Assembly (NCBI GenBank): GCA_964370645.1
Contig: CAYJJS010000001.1
Location: 62,001-126,000 of the forward strand
DNA: 64,000 nt
Source of the DNA: CAMQRS01 sp964370645
GTDB lineage: Bacteria; Bacillota_I; Bacilli_A; Erysipelotrichales; Erysipelotrichaceae
Direction: 5' to 3'
Positions 34,634-43,299 of this stretch are shown here, in pieces (positions within the stretch are counted from its first letter, which is position 1; every line of letters starts with the position of its first letter). The position numbers and the translations under genes are program-made. The notes under the pieces were generated by a model, which worked only from the letters and a program-made list of their open reading frames with translations, was not told the origin of the DNA and did not search any database.

Positions 34634-34669
34634 TAAAAAAACCTTTATTCCACTGTGGAATAGAGGTTT
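34634..34669 (-). terminator. Terminator after recN
   Basis: A 13-14 base-pair stem (AACCUCUAUUCCA with UGGAAUAAAGGUU) ending in seven U residues, just after the recN stop on the minus strand. Confidence 0.9.
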
Positions 34670-34677
34670 ATATAAAC

Positions 34678-36315
34678 TTAATGTCTGCTATTCATATACA
34701 ATTCAGCACTTGCTTTCATAGCTTGCTCACTCAAACTTCCAAAGGATAACATCGCCAATTGTTCAATGCTTTGTGACTCATTCAATTGTTCAATTTGAGA
34801 ATGCGTAGACACTTCATCATCGTGTTTACTAACTAAATAATGGGTATTCGCATGTGCTGCTACTGCAGCAAGATGTGTAACACAAAACACTTGTTTATTT
34901 GCACCAATTTGATGCATCTTTTCACCAATCATACTCGCAACACTCCCACTTACCCCATTGTCAATTTCATCAAAGATGATTGTTTGAACGGGTTGGATGC
35001 GCGAAAAAATTGTCTTTAATCCAAGCATTAAACGCGACAATTCACCACCGGAAGCTACTTTTTGTAATGGTTGCAATTGCTCACCTTTATTCATTGCTAC
35101 AAAAAATTCAACTTGATCTAAACCAAGTGCACTTTCCTGTTGTTCAAAAACCACTTCAAATCGAGCATTTTGTAAGCTCAAATCATACAATTCTTTTTGA
35201 ATCTCTTTTTGTAATGTTAAAGCATATTGCTTACGTTTTTGTTGATACGCTTTCGCCAATTCATAAAACTTCAACTTTGCTTCTTCCACTATTTTTTCCT
35301 GTATTTGTATGCACGCATCACGATTTACACTAGCGTCTATTCTAGCTTGTAAAGCATCTCTTGTTTGCATCAATAAAACATAAGAATTCCCATGTTTCCT
35401 AAACATCTTATGTATTTCAAAAATACGAGATTGAATCGCATCGTATTCTTTCACATCATATTGCATAGCTTGTTTATATGTTTGTAATGCACTTACTTGC
35501 TCATCCAAATTATAATAAGCATTTAAGATTTGCTCTCTAATTTCTTGAACTTGTACACTCTCACTTTTCTCTAATGCCTTCGCAACATCATATAGTTCAT
35601 CAATTCGTATCGACTTAAAATCAAGTATTGCACTTCCTATAGCATTTGCATCTTTCTCATAAATAGCAAAAGCCTTTTCTTGTGCCAATAAGTTTTCATA
35701 CTCACCCTCTTTTAAATCCAACTGCTCAATTTCTTCTAATTGAAACTGTAAATAGTCCAATTCTTTTGCGTTGACTTCATCATCAACTAGCAATTCTAAT
35801 TGCTTCTTTTCTTTCGAGTATAATTGGTAAGCCTGCTTTATTTGTTGCAACTTCGATTCATCTTTAATATAAGTATCCAACAAATGAATATGATGCTTAC
35901 TATTTAGTAATAGTTGATTGTCATGTTGAGAATGGATATCAATCAATTCATTCATCACTTCTTTTAATAAGGACACACTAATATTGCGATGATTACAACG
36001 ATTCACACTTTTTCCTTCTAAAGAAAACTCTCTACTCACAATCATTTCATCATCAATATCAAATCCTGCTTCAACCAATTTAGTATGTGCTGGATGGCCT
36101 TGTCTAAGCTCAATACAAGCCTCTACAATCGCTTTATCTTTCCCCTTCTGAATATACGAAGAAGAAACTTTACTACCACATAACAAAGAAATTGCATCAA
36201 TCAACAGCGATTTACCTGCTCCAGTTTCTCCTGTGAAACAGGAAAACTGTGAAGGAAACGATAATTGCAATGCATCAATTAAAATAAAATTTTTAACATA
36301 TATGCTTTTGATCAT
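34678..36315 (-). CDS. recN: DNA repair protein RecN
   Basis: RecN is an SMC-like ATPase that acts early in double-strand break repair. The 545-residue protein starts MIKSIYVKNFILIDALQL, with Walker A FTGETGAGKSLLIDAI, central coiled coils separated by a short hinge, the signature VASGGELSRLMLGLK and Walker B TIIFDEIDNGVSG. The start at 36315 is supported by GGGGG upstream and by the family's usual N-terminus; the longer frame is rejected. It is the last gene of the nusB-xseA-xseB-ispA-dxs-tlyA-recN unit. Confidence 0.95.
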   Translation of the reverse strand: MIKSIYVKNFILIDALQLSFPSQFSCFTGETGAGKSLLIDAISLLCGSKVSSSYIQKGKDKAIVEACIELRQGHPAHTKLVEAGFDIDDEMIVSREFSLEGKSVNRCNHRNISVSLLKEVMNELIDIHSQHDNQLLLNSKHHIHLLDTYIKDESKLQQIKQAYQLYSKEKKQLELLVDDEVNAKELDYLQFQLEEIEQLDLKEGEYENLLAQEKAFAIYEKDANAIGSAILDFKSIRIDELYDVAKALEKSESVQVQEIREQILNAYYNLDEQVSALQTYKQAMQYDVKEYDAIQSRIFEIHKMFRKHGNSYVLLMQTRDALQARIDASVNRDACIQIQEKIVEEAKLKFYELAKAYQQKRKQYALTLQKEIQKELYDLSLQNARFEVVFEQQESALGLDQVEFFVAMNKGEQLQPLQKVASGGELSRLMLGLKTIFSRIQPVQTIIFDEIDNGVSGSVASMIGEKMHQIGANKQVFCVTHLAAVAAHANTHYLVSKHDDEVSTHSQIEQLNESQSIEQLAMLSFGSLSEQAMKASAELYMNSRH

Positions 36316-36323
36316 AGAACCCC

Positions 36324-37094
36324 CTACTCTTTTACAATACGTATACAATCTATACTCGATGATGGCGTATGGTTTTTCACATGTACTACATATTCTTGAT
36401 TTCCATCTTTTCCAACTACACTTGATTTTTTCAAATGTAGAACCCCGATATCTCTACTAGCAAAATACTTCATAAACTTTTCCAAAAGTTGGATATGCAC
36501 TTTTTTATCTTTCACAATTCCATTTTTACCAATATATTTTTTACCAACTTCAAATTGTGGTTTAATTAAAAATACAGCCTCAAAATCATGCGTAAACACT
36601 TCAATCAATCGATCTACGATAAGTGTGATGGAAATAAAAGACACGTCCATGCAAATAAAATCAATAGGATGATGGAAAAGTTCACGTTCTAGATAACGAC
36701 AATTATACCCTTCAATACAACATATACGAGGATCTTCTTTTAACCTAGTCAGTAATTGATCTTTTCCAACATCTATTGCATATACATAATTCGCACCTGC
36801 ATACAAACACACTTCACTAAATCCACCAGTTGAAGCTCCAATATCCACTACATTTCGATTTTGTAAAGAAATTTGAAACGACTGTAATGCATCTTGTAGT
36901 TTTTTTGCAGCCCTAGATGCAAATTCAACTTCATCTTTTAAAACCCTAACGACATCACTCTCTTTTAAAACAAAGCTTTTTTTGTTTATAATTTTATCAT
37001 TAACAAGAACACGTCCTTCTTGAATCGCATTTTGAGCAGCATTTCTTGATTCATAAATCGAGTGATCGACTAAATAATGATCCAATCTACTCAC
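36324..37094 (-). CDS. tlyA: TlyA-family rRNA 2'-O-methyltransferase/hemolysin-like protein
   Basis: TlyA proteins methylate ribose positions in rRNA; older annotations call them hemolysins. The 256-residue protein has an N-terminal S4 RNA-binding domain (SRLDHYLVDHSIYESRNAAQNAIQ...GRVLVND) and a FtsJ-like methyltransferase fold with VVDIGASTGGFSEVCL (SAM site), ICMDVSFISI and FLIKPQFEVG. I place the start at the GTG at 37094, after GAGGAG, giving the usual MSRLDHYL terminus; an earlier ATG would sit inside dxs without support. It overlaps dxs by 8 bases. Confidence 0.9.
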   Translation of the reverse strand: MSRLDHYLVDHSIYESRNAAQNAIQEGRVLVNDKIINKKSFVLKESDVVRVLKDEVEFASRAAKKLQDALQSFQISLQNRNVVDIGASTGGFSEVCLYAGANYVYAIDVGKDQLLTRLKEDPRICCIEGYNCRYLERELFHHPIDFICMDVSFISITLIVDRLIEVFTHDFEAVFLIKPQFEVGKKYIGKNGIVKDKKVHIQLLEKFMKYFASRDIGVLHLKKSSVVGKDGNQEYVVHVKNHTPSSSIDCIRIVKE

Positions 37095-38955
37095 AATGTG
37101 CAATCTCCTCAAGAATTCTCTCAAATGCATAGTGTATATCAATTCTTTCTTGCTTTTTCAACTGTGGTATAGAGCCATGACCTACAAAATGATCATGAAT
37201 ACCAATACGAGTAATATTCACACACTGTCTTTGATCATTATAGTAATCTACAATTGCACTCGACAAACCTCCATGCAACATATCCATTTCATAGATGAAG
37301 ATTGGAACTTTCATGTTTGCCAAACGATCTAAACAAGCAAAGTCCATTGGTTTTATAAATCGTGCGTTTACCACTAATAAATCCATATGATTCACCACTG
37401 CTTTTTGATACACTCTCTCCACTTCAACACCATACGTAATCACAATAGCTTTTGCTGCATTTGCACTCGTTGGATACGTTGTCCAACTACCAATTTCAAT
37501 GCGTGAAAACACTTTTTCTTTATATTCTGCACTTCCTCTTGGGATACGAATCACCATAGCTTGTTGTTGTTGAAATGCTGTGTACATTAAATCTTGCGCC
37601 TCGTTAGCATCCATCGGTTGTGAAATGATTAAATTTGGAACACTATACAACATTGACACATCAAACACACCATGATGTGTATCCCCATCTTCACCTACTA
37701 AATGACAGCGATCTACACCTATTACTACAGGTAGATTCATACGTGCAACATCGTGATTGATCTGATCATATGCTCTTTGTAAAAAAGAAGAATACACGCT
37801 TATGAAAGGTCTTTTCTCTAATGCTAAAGCAGCTGCAAAAGTCATGGCGTGCTCCTCTGCAATACCGCAATCAAAAAATCTCTGAGGATATAATTTCGCA
37901 AATCGATCTAGTTTACTTCCTTTACTCATAGCAGGTGTTATGGCCACGATATCCTCATTATCTTTAGCTAGTCGTATTAACGTTTCACTCAAAATACTAC
38001 TATAGTCTTTATGATTTGCTGGTAATGTAGCAAGTGGTTTCCCACTTTGCACATCAAACTTAGAAACGCCATGCCAGTCTCCTTGTACATCTAATTCCGC
38101 AGGTTTATAGCCTTTTCCTTTTTTTGTAATAACATGTACAACGATAGGACGATTATGATCTTTAATTGAGCTTAACACTGCAATTAATTTATCAATATCA
38201 TGTCCATCCACTGGACCAATGTAATCCAATCCAAATTCACCAAAAATAGTGGAATCTACAACCGTGTGCTTAATTCCATCTTTCACATCTTTCATAACAT
38301 GTAATAGGTGTTCTCCTAGCTTATTTTTCGTTAGTTTTTTAGACAAGTCTTTCTTCAAGTTTGTATATCCTTTAGAAGAACGTAATTTAGTACACGCATT
38401 TGAAATTGCACCTACATTATTTGATATAGACATCTCATTGTCATTTAATACAAGTATCATCTTACGTTGTTCACTACCAATTTGATTTAATGCCTCAAAA
38501 CTCATCCCACTACCAAGTGAACCATCTCCAATAACAGGAATAACTTGATACGATTGTTTATTCAAATCTCTTGATACACACATTCCTAAAGCAGCACTTA
38601 ATGAGGTAGAAGAATGTCCAGCCTCCCAAACATCATGGATACTTTCACTACGTTTTTGAAACCCAGATAACCCATTATATTGACGTAGTGTTGCAAATTG
38701 TTTTGCTCTTCCTGTTAGGATTTTATGGATGTATGACTGATGTCCCACATCAAAAAATATCTTATCATTAGGCGATTCAAAAACATAATGAAGCGCCACT
38801 ACAAGCTCAACAATTCCTAAATTACTAGACAAATGTCCTCCTGTTTTTGAAATGTTTTCTACCAAAAAAGTACGAATATCCTGTGATAAACATTGTAATT
38901 GTTTTGTATTTAGACCTTTAATATCTTGTGGCCCTCTTATATCTAAAACGTTCAT
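37087..38955 (-). CDS. dxs: 1-deoxy-D-xylulose 5-phosphate synthase
   Basis: Dxs condenses pyruvate and glyceraldehyde 3-phosphate with thiamine diphosphate, the entry step of the MEP pathway. The 622-residue protein has HLSSNLGIVELVVALHYVF, FDVGHQSYIHKILTGR, the ThDP motif GDGSLGSGMSFEALN...LNDNEMSIS, the catalytic region CGIAEEHAMTFAAALAL, and the transketolase C-terminal domain. It lies downstream of ispA, as in many bacteria. Confidence 0.96.
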   Translation of the reverse strand: MNVLDIRGPQDIKGLNTKQLQCLSQDIRTFLVENISKTGGHLSSNLGIVELVVALHYVFESPNDKIFFDVGHQSYIHKILTGRAKQFATLRQYNGLSGFQKRSESIHDVWEAGHSSTSLSAALGMCVSRDLNKQSYQVIPVIGDGSLGSGMSFEALNQIGSEQRKMILVLNDNEMSISNNVGAISNACTKLRSSKGYTNLKKDLSKKLTKNKLGEHLLHVMKDVKDGIKHTVVDSTIFGEFGLDYIGPVDGHDIDKLIAVLSSIKDHNRPIVVHVITKKGKGYKPAELDVQGDWHGVSKFDVQSGKPLATLPANHKDYSSILSETLIRLAKDNEDIVAITPAMSKGSKLDRFAKLYPQRFFDCGIAEEHAMTFAAALALEKRPFISVYSSFLQRAYDQINHDVARMNLPVVIGVDRCHLVGEDGDTHHGVFDVSMLYSVPNLIISQPMDANEAQDLMYTAFQQQQAMVIRIPRGSAEYKEKVFSRIEIGSWTTYPTSANAAKAIVITYGVEVERVYQKAVVNHMDLLVVNARFIKPMDFACLDRLANMKVPIFIYEMDMLHGGLSSAIVDYYNDQRQCVNITRIGIHDHFVGHGSIPQLKKQERIDIHYAFERILEEIAHCE

Positions 38956-38964
38956 AACTCACCT

Positions 38965-39807
38965 CTATTTTACTCGATTCTTTATTTCCTCTAACATTTG
39001 AAACAAAGCATTGCGATTTCCTTCTAACATATTTATTAATTGTATACTTCTATTATACAATTGTTCAATAATATCATTACACTTTTCTATCCCAAGTAAG
39101 CTAACATATGTACTTTTCTCATTTTCTACATCACTATTCGCATTTTTACCTAATACTTCACTACTTTGTGTAACATCCAATACATCATCTTGAATTTGAA
39201 ACAGTAAACCTACATTTTTTCCAATTTCTTTTAACACTGAAATATCTTCTGTACGTTTTGCTATAATTGCAGCACTTACTAAAGGCAATTGGATCAATCG
39301 TCCTGTTTTATGAATATGAATCCTTTGCAATTCATCCACCTTTAATTGCATATTTTTTTCATTCAATATATCTAATTCTTGACCATAAATCATTCCATTT
39401 AAACCACTATATGAAGAAATATATTGTAGCAATTGCACCTTTATACTATCTTCATAATCACAGGTAGAAACTTGATAAAATGCTTCATTCAATAATGCAT
39501 CCCCAGCCAAAATAGCCATTGCTTCTCCATACTTAACATGCGTTGTCGCTTTTCCTCTACGCATAGTATCATTATCCATTGCAGGCAAATCGTCATGTAC
39601 TAATGAATATGCATGAATCATCTCAATCGCACTTGCGATTGGATATGCTCTTTCCAATTCCACCTCATACAAAGTTAAACTTGCAAATAGTAATTTTGCA
39701 CGAATACGCTTTCCTCCACCTAATAAGGAATAATAACAAGCATCACGAACGACTCCAGCATCCACCCCATGCATACAGGTAGATAAATATGTCTCAAATG
39801 CTTCCAT
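38965..39807 (-). CDS. ispA: Farnesyl/geranyl diphosphate synthase
   Basis: This trans-prenyltransferase makes the allylic diphosphate used by UppS. The 280-residue protein has GGGKRIRAKLLF, the first Asp-rich motif VHDDLPAMDNDTMRRG, GDALLNEAF, the KTGRLIQLPL stretch and the second Asp-rich motif FQIQDDVLDV. It starts one base after xseB, the classical xseB-ispA-dxs arrangement. Chain length (C10 or C15) cannot be read with certainty, but farnesyl diphosphate is expected. Confidence 0.94.
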   Translation of the reverse strand: MEAFETYLSTCMHGVDAGVVRDACYYSLLGGGKRIRAKLLFASLTLYEVELERAYPIASAIEMIHAYSLVHDDLPAMDNDTMRRGKATTHVKYGEAMAILAGDALLNEAFYQVSTCDYEDSIKVQLLQYISSYSGLNGMIYGQELDILNEKNMQLKVDELQRIHIHKTGRLIQLPLVSAAIIAKRTEDISVLKEIGKNVGLLFQIQDDVLDVTQSSEVLGKNANSDVENEKSTYVSLLGIEKCNDIIEQLYNRSIQLINMLEGNRNALFQMLEEIKNRVK

Positions 39808-39808
39808 T

Positions 39809-40012
39809 TTATTCTCCTTTTTGATAAGTATCTAATAATGTTTGTACTTTATTTTCAAAATTAGATAATTGCGCATCACAATCTTTAATCAAAGACAACC
39901 CCTCTTCAAATAACTGCATCGCTTCTTCTAAAGCAATTTCATTTCTTTCTAATTTTAAAACAATCTCATCTAAGCGTTGCATCGCTTCATTGAATGTTAC
40001 CTTATTTTCCAT
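39809..40012 (-). CDS. xseB: Exodeoxyribonuclease VII small subunit
   Basis: XseB is the 67-residue helical partner of XseA in exonuclease VII, which degrades single-stranded DNA. It shows the family pattern FNEAMQRLDEIVLKLERNEIALEEAMQLFEEGLSLIKDCDAQL. It overlaps xseA by 11 bases. Confidence 0.94.
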   Translation of the reverse strand: MENKVTFNEAMQRLDEIVLKLERNEIALEEAMQLFEEGLSLIKDCDAQLSNFENKVQTLLDTYQKGE

Positions 40013-41336
40013 CTTTTTTCACCTCTTCTACAGTCGTTTTTACTATACCATCACTGAATTTAATTTGTATCTCTTGACCTTCTTTTATATTTTCTACACT
40101 AGATAAAATATGCCCTTCACTTTGCGCAATTGCATATCCTCTTTGCAATATCTTCAATGGACTATACGCATCCATTAATGCAATATTACTTTGCAAAGCA
40201 TTTCTCTCTTGTAGTAATAAACGTTTTAACTGTTGTTTCATAAATTCTTGTTTGTGTGCCAAGTCTGTTTTATTCTGACGAACAAATCTCTCTTTTAAAT
40301 ATAAATAATTTTGTTTGCTACCTTGATACTTATACTGGACTTCATTCAAAATAGTTTCCATTTTCATAAGCCCTTGATATGCCATCATAACACGTAATTT
40401 TTGTTGCGCGGTATATTCTTGTGGATCACGAAAATATCGTTTCTCCTGTATCACTTCTAATCGATTACGCAACTTCGCAAGTTGATTTTGAAGTGCATTT
40501 TGTATTTGCATCTTACTTTGCATACACTGTTGTTTCACTTCATTATAATCTGGTGTTGCCATTTGTGCAGCAGCACTTGGCGTAGCAGCCCTTAAATCAC
40601 TTACATAATCCACTAGTGTAGTATCACTTTCATGTCCAACTCCACTAATAATACAAGTGTTCATAGAAAATATGGTATGTGCCAATTGCTCATCATTAAA
40701 ACAATATAAATCCTCTAAACTACCTCCACCTCGTACTAGTAAAATTACATCATGTGCATTCGTATCTGCCTTCTCTAACTGTGCGATAATCGAAGCAGCA
40801 GCTTGCTCCCCCTGTACCAAAGAAGGATACACATGTACATCTGCCATTGGCCAACGTCTTGCTAAAACAGATAATACATCTTGAATAGCCGCTCCACTAC
40901 TTGCAGTTACAACTGCTATATTTTGTGCGTATTTTGGCAATACTTTCTTATGTGCTATGTCAAACATACCTTGTGCATGTAATTTCTTTTTCAACATTTC
41001 ATAACGCAAATACAAATCACCAACACCATCACTTTGTAATTGACTCACATATAGCTGGATGCTCCCCATTGGTTCATACATGCTTACTTTTGCCTTCACG
41101 ATGACTTTTACACCTTCCTTAAGCGGAATTTGTACAAGACGAGCGTGCGAAGAAAACATTACGCAGTTCATCTTCCCACCTTCATCTTTTAACGAGAAAT
41201 AAAAATGTCCACTGCGATGTGCAGTGAAATTACTAATTTCTCCTTTTACTAAAATAGACTGGATATGTGCATCACGCTCCAGACTATTTTTTAAATATCT
41301 TGTTAAAGTCGTTACACTCCACACTTGTTGGCTCAT
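40002..41336 (-). CDS. xseA: Exodeoxyribonuclease VII large subunit
   Basis: XseA is the catalytic subunit of exonuclease VII. The 444-residue protein begins with an OB-fold (VKGEISNFTAHRSGHFYFSLKDE), then the catalytic domain with IAVVTASSGAAIQDVLSVLARRWP, ILLVRGGGSLEDLYCFNDE, SGVGHESDTTLVDYVSDLRAATPSAAA. A long C-terminal coiled coil follows. It overlaps nusB by 4 bases and xseB by 11. Confidence 0.95.
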   Translation of the reverse strand: MSQQVWSVTTLTRYLKNSLERDAHIQSILVKGEISNFTAHRSGHFYFSLKDEGGKMNCVMFSSHARLVQIPLKEGVKVIVKAKVSMYEPMGSIQLYVSQLQSDGVGDLYLRYEMLKKKLHAQGMFDIAHKKVLPKYAQNIAVVTASSGAAIQDVLSVLARRWPMADVHVYPSLVQGEQAAASIIAQLEKADTNAHDVILLVRGGGSLEDLYCFNDEQLAHTIFSMNTCIISGVGHESDTTLVDYVSDLRAATPSAAAQMATPDYNEVKQQCMQSKMQIQNALQNQLAKLRNRLEVIQEKRYFRDPQEYTAQQKLRVMMAYQGLMKMETILNEVQYKYQGSKQNYLYLKERFVRQNKTDLAHKQEFMKQQLKRLLLQERNALQSNIALMDAYSPLKILQRGYAIAQSEGHILSSVENIKEGQEIQIKFSDGIVKTTVEEVKKDGK

Positions 41337-41710
41337 AATCTATCTAACACACCATTAATTAACTTATATGTGTCATCGTCACAATATTTTTTTGCAAGCA
41401 ACACTGCCTCATCAATTACAATCGCCTTATGTGATGTTTCAAAACTGATTTCGCTCGCTGCTAAAATTAAAATTGCTTGCTCCACATATCCTAGTCGATC
41501 AAATTTCCAATCATCATTCAATACTTCGTTAATTTGTTTCACATAATACTTCAAATTTGCACACGCATCAATGGTAATTGCGTACAAAAAAGGATCAACC
41601 TTATTTTTTTCATTTGTATTTTCAAATACAACACTTTTAATATCTTTCTTTAATAAAAAACTTTGATATAAACATGTCATACCTAATTCTCTTGTTTGAT
41701 GTCTACTCAT
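41333..41710 (-). CDS. nusB: Transcription antitermination protein NusB
   Basis: NusB with NusE binds boxA RNA in rRNA antitermination complexes. The 125-residue protein has the all-helical NusB fold, with MSRHQTRELGMTCLYQ at the start and RLGYVEQAILILAASE followed by KAIVIDEAVLLAKKYCDDDTYKLINGVLDRL at the end. The start at 41710 has TGGAGG upstream. It heads the nusB-xseA-xseB-ispA-dxs-tlyA-recN operon. The argR gene often found between tlyA and recN is missing. Confidence 0.93.
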   Translation of the reverse strand: MSRHQTRELGMTCLYQSFLLKKDIKSVVFENTNEKNKVDPFLYAITIDACANLKYYVKQINEVLNDDWKFDRLGYVEQAILILAASEISFETSHKAIVIDEAVLLAKKYCDDDTYKLINGVLDRL

Positions 41711-41743
41711 AATACCTCCATAAAACAAAATGATTTTATCATA

Positions 41744-41765
41744 ATATAGTATCATTATACTATAT
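41744..41765. repeat. AT-rich inverted repeat upstream of nusB
   Basis: Nine-base arms ATATAGTAT and ATACTATAT around a four-base centre lie between the Asp23-family terminator and nusB. It contains a TATAAT on the minus strand, so it may be part of the nusB promoter. Confidence 0.4.
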
Positions 41766-41796
41766 AAAAAGAAAAAGTTACATACTCATGTAACTT
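41766..41796 (-). terminator. Terminator after the Asp23-family gene
   Basis: An AAGUUACAU/AUGUAACUU stem with a GAGU loop and a U-rich tail directly follows the stop codon on the minus strand. Confidence 0.85.
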
Positions 41797-42118
41797 AGAA
41801 CTTAAACCCACTTACATTAATCGTGATGGAATCTACAATACAATCACTCATATGTTTAATACTATCATATATTTTTGACTGCAGTTTTTGAGAAACCTCA
41901 TTTACCTTTGCATTATAGTCCACTTTGATGTTTACTTGTAACGTTAGCTTTTCATCAACAATCTTACAATTCACTGCGCTTTGAAAGATTTGTGCATCTG
42001 CTAAATTTACAAATTCCTCTTCCTCTACACACAATTGTGCAATGGATTCAAACACCTTAGTATTAATTGCAATAAGTCCTTTTTCTTTATTATTTAATGC
42101 TACATATTCTTGTGCCAT
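41795..42118 (-). CDS. Asp23/Gls24 family envelope stress response protein
   Basis: This 107-residue protein belongs to the Asp23 (DUF322) family: an N-terminal conserved helix (GLIAINTKVFESIAQLC), a central strand region and the closing VNEVSQKLQSKIYDSIKHMSDCIVDSITINVSGFKF. Asp23-like proteins coat the membrane or help fatty acid and wall stress responses. In many Firmicutes a homologue (yqhY) lies just before nusB, exactly as here. The start at 42118 lies after a weak GGTGAT site; an upstream GTG would add three residues. Confidence 0.85.
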   Translation of the reverse strand: MAQEYVALNNKEKGLIAINTKVFESIAQLCVEEEEFVNLADAQIFQSAVNCKIVDEKLTLQVNIKVDYNAKVNEVSQKLQSKIYDSIKHMSDCIVDSITINVSGFKF

Positions 42119-42135
42119 TTTTATCACCCAACCCT

Positions 42136-42144
42136 ATTATACCA
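42136..42144 (-). promoter_or_regulatory. Extended -10 promoter of the Asp23-family gene
   Basis: TGGTATAAT on the minus strand, about 18 bases before the start codon. Confidence 0.55.
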
Positions 42145-42199
42145 CATTTCATTAGAATTAAAACTATGTAGCTAAAGTTTTTCTCACTATATAAACCGC

Positions 42200-42229
42200 T
42201 TGTTATTCCCCCTTTAAACTTGATATACT
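42200..42229 (+). promoter_or_regulatory. Promoter of the Nim-like gene
   Basis: TTGTTA (42200-42205), an 18-base spacer and TATACT (42224-42229) preceded by TGA, 24 bases before the ATG on the plus strand. Confidence 0.6.
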
Positions 42230-42253
42230 GTAGGTAATAAAAAGGAGTTATTT

Positions 42254-42730
42254 ATGCGTAGAAAAGATCGAGAAATTACAAACATAGACGAAATACATGA
42301 TATTATGAGTACTTGTAAAATTTGTAGGTTAGGATTTTATGATGCAGGTGAAATATATATTGTTCCATTGAACTTTGGATACACTTTTGTGAATGAGTGT
42401 ACAGACTTATATTTCCACTCTGCACAAGAAGGTAGAAAGATAGATTTATTAAAAAATCATAATAGTGTTGGTTTTGAAATGGATAGTGCTTTTTCTATTA
42501 AAGAAGGAGATGAAGCATGTACCTATTCAGCATATTATCAAAGCATCATCGGTAGTGGTTATGTAACTTTTGTAGATGATATAGAAGAAAAAGAAAAAGC
42601 ACTTTCTTTAATTATGTATCAAAACACAAATAAGCAGGATTGGACATTCCCTATACATGCACTACATAATGTCTGTGTGTTTAAACTGCGCATCACAAAA
42701 ATGAGTGCAAAAGCAAACATCGCAAAGTAG
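42254..42730 (+). CDS. Pyridoxamine 5'-phosphate oxidase-like (Nim family) flavoprotein
   Basis: The 158-residue protein fits the FMN-binding split-barrel family that includes NimA nitroimidazole reductases: MRRKDREITNIDEIHDIM at the start, CRLGFYDAGEIYIVPLNFGY, and LYFHSAQEGRKIDLLKNHNSVGFEMD. It probably binds FMN or a related cofactor and reduces a small molecule. Nim activity on drugs cannot be inferred. It is a single plus-strand gene with an AAGGAG site and its own promoter and terminator. Confidence 0.85.
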   Translation: MRRKDREITNIDEIHDIMSTCKICRLGFYDAGEIYIVPLNFGYTFVNECTDLYFHSAQEGRKIDLLKNHNSVGFEMDSAFSIKEGDEACTYSAYYQSIIGSGYVTFVDDIEEKEKALSLIMYQNTNKQDWTFPIHALHNVCVFKLRITKMSAKANIAK

Positions 42731-42753
42731 AAAGGAATTTTCCTTTCTTTTTT
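42730..42753 (+). terminator. Terminator after the Nim-like gene
   Basis: A GAAAGGA/UCCUUUC stem with a four-base loop and six U residues begins at the last base of the stop codon. Confidence 0.8.
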
Positions 42754-42801
42754 GTAACATTCCTAAAGTTATCTAGTTAATTAAGTGAAAGGGGTGATCG
42801 T

Positions 42802-43299
42802 ATGAATATTGAAGAAATTTATGAATTGTACTTCAAAGATGTGTATGCATATATTTTTTCTATTTCCAAAAATAGGAGCATTGCCGAAGATATTACGCAA
42901 GAGACCTTTTATAAAGCATTGAAAAACATCCATAGTTTCGATGGTAAAAAAGATATTCGAGCCTGGTTATTCACAATTGCGAAAAACACCTTTTACACGT
43001 ATTGTAAAAAGGAAAATAAATATCTGCATATGGATACGATTGAACAGTATCCAAGCGCACATGATGATATTTTAGAAAAAATCATTCACAATGAGCAAAT
43101 TATGCTTATTTATAAATATCTACATATGTGTAAGGAACCATATAAAGAAGTATTCATGTTGCGTTATTTTGGAGAACTTTCCTTTGAAAAGATTGCTTTA
43201 ATCTTCAATAAAAGTGAAACATGGAGTCGTGTCACCTACTTTCGAGCCAAACAACAAATCTTAGAAAAGATAAAGGAGGAATACCATGAAATACAATAA
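42802..43299 (+). CDS. ECF-type RNA polymerase sigma factor
   Basis: The 165-residue protein has sigma region 2 (YELYFKDVYAYIFSISKNRSIAEDITQETFYKALKNI, then IRAWLFTIAKNTFYTYCKK) and region 4 (MCKEPYKEVFMLRYFGELSFEKIALIFNKSETWSRVTYFRAKQQI), without regions 1 and 3, as in extracytoplasmic function sigma factors. The next gene overlaps by 14 bases and encodes a zinc-finger anti-sigma factor. GGGGTGAT precedes the start. The regulon is unknown. TGTAAC at 42753-42758, 17 bases from GTTAAT, could be a self-recognised promoter. Confidence 0.88.
   Translation: MNIEEIYELYFKDVYAYIFSISKNRSIAEDITQETFYKALKNIHSFDGKKDIRAWLFTIAKNTFYTYCKKENKYLHMDTIEQYPSAHDDILEKIIHNEQIMLIYKYLHMCKEPYKEVFMLRYFGELSFEKIALIFNKSETWSRVTYFRAKQQILEKIKEEYHEIQ

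Noticed and set aside
36324..37142. ATG start of tlyA at 37142 (inside dxs)
   Set aside because: It would add a non-homologous N-terminus; the GTG at 37094 has a ribosome site and gives the usual family start.
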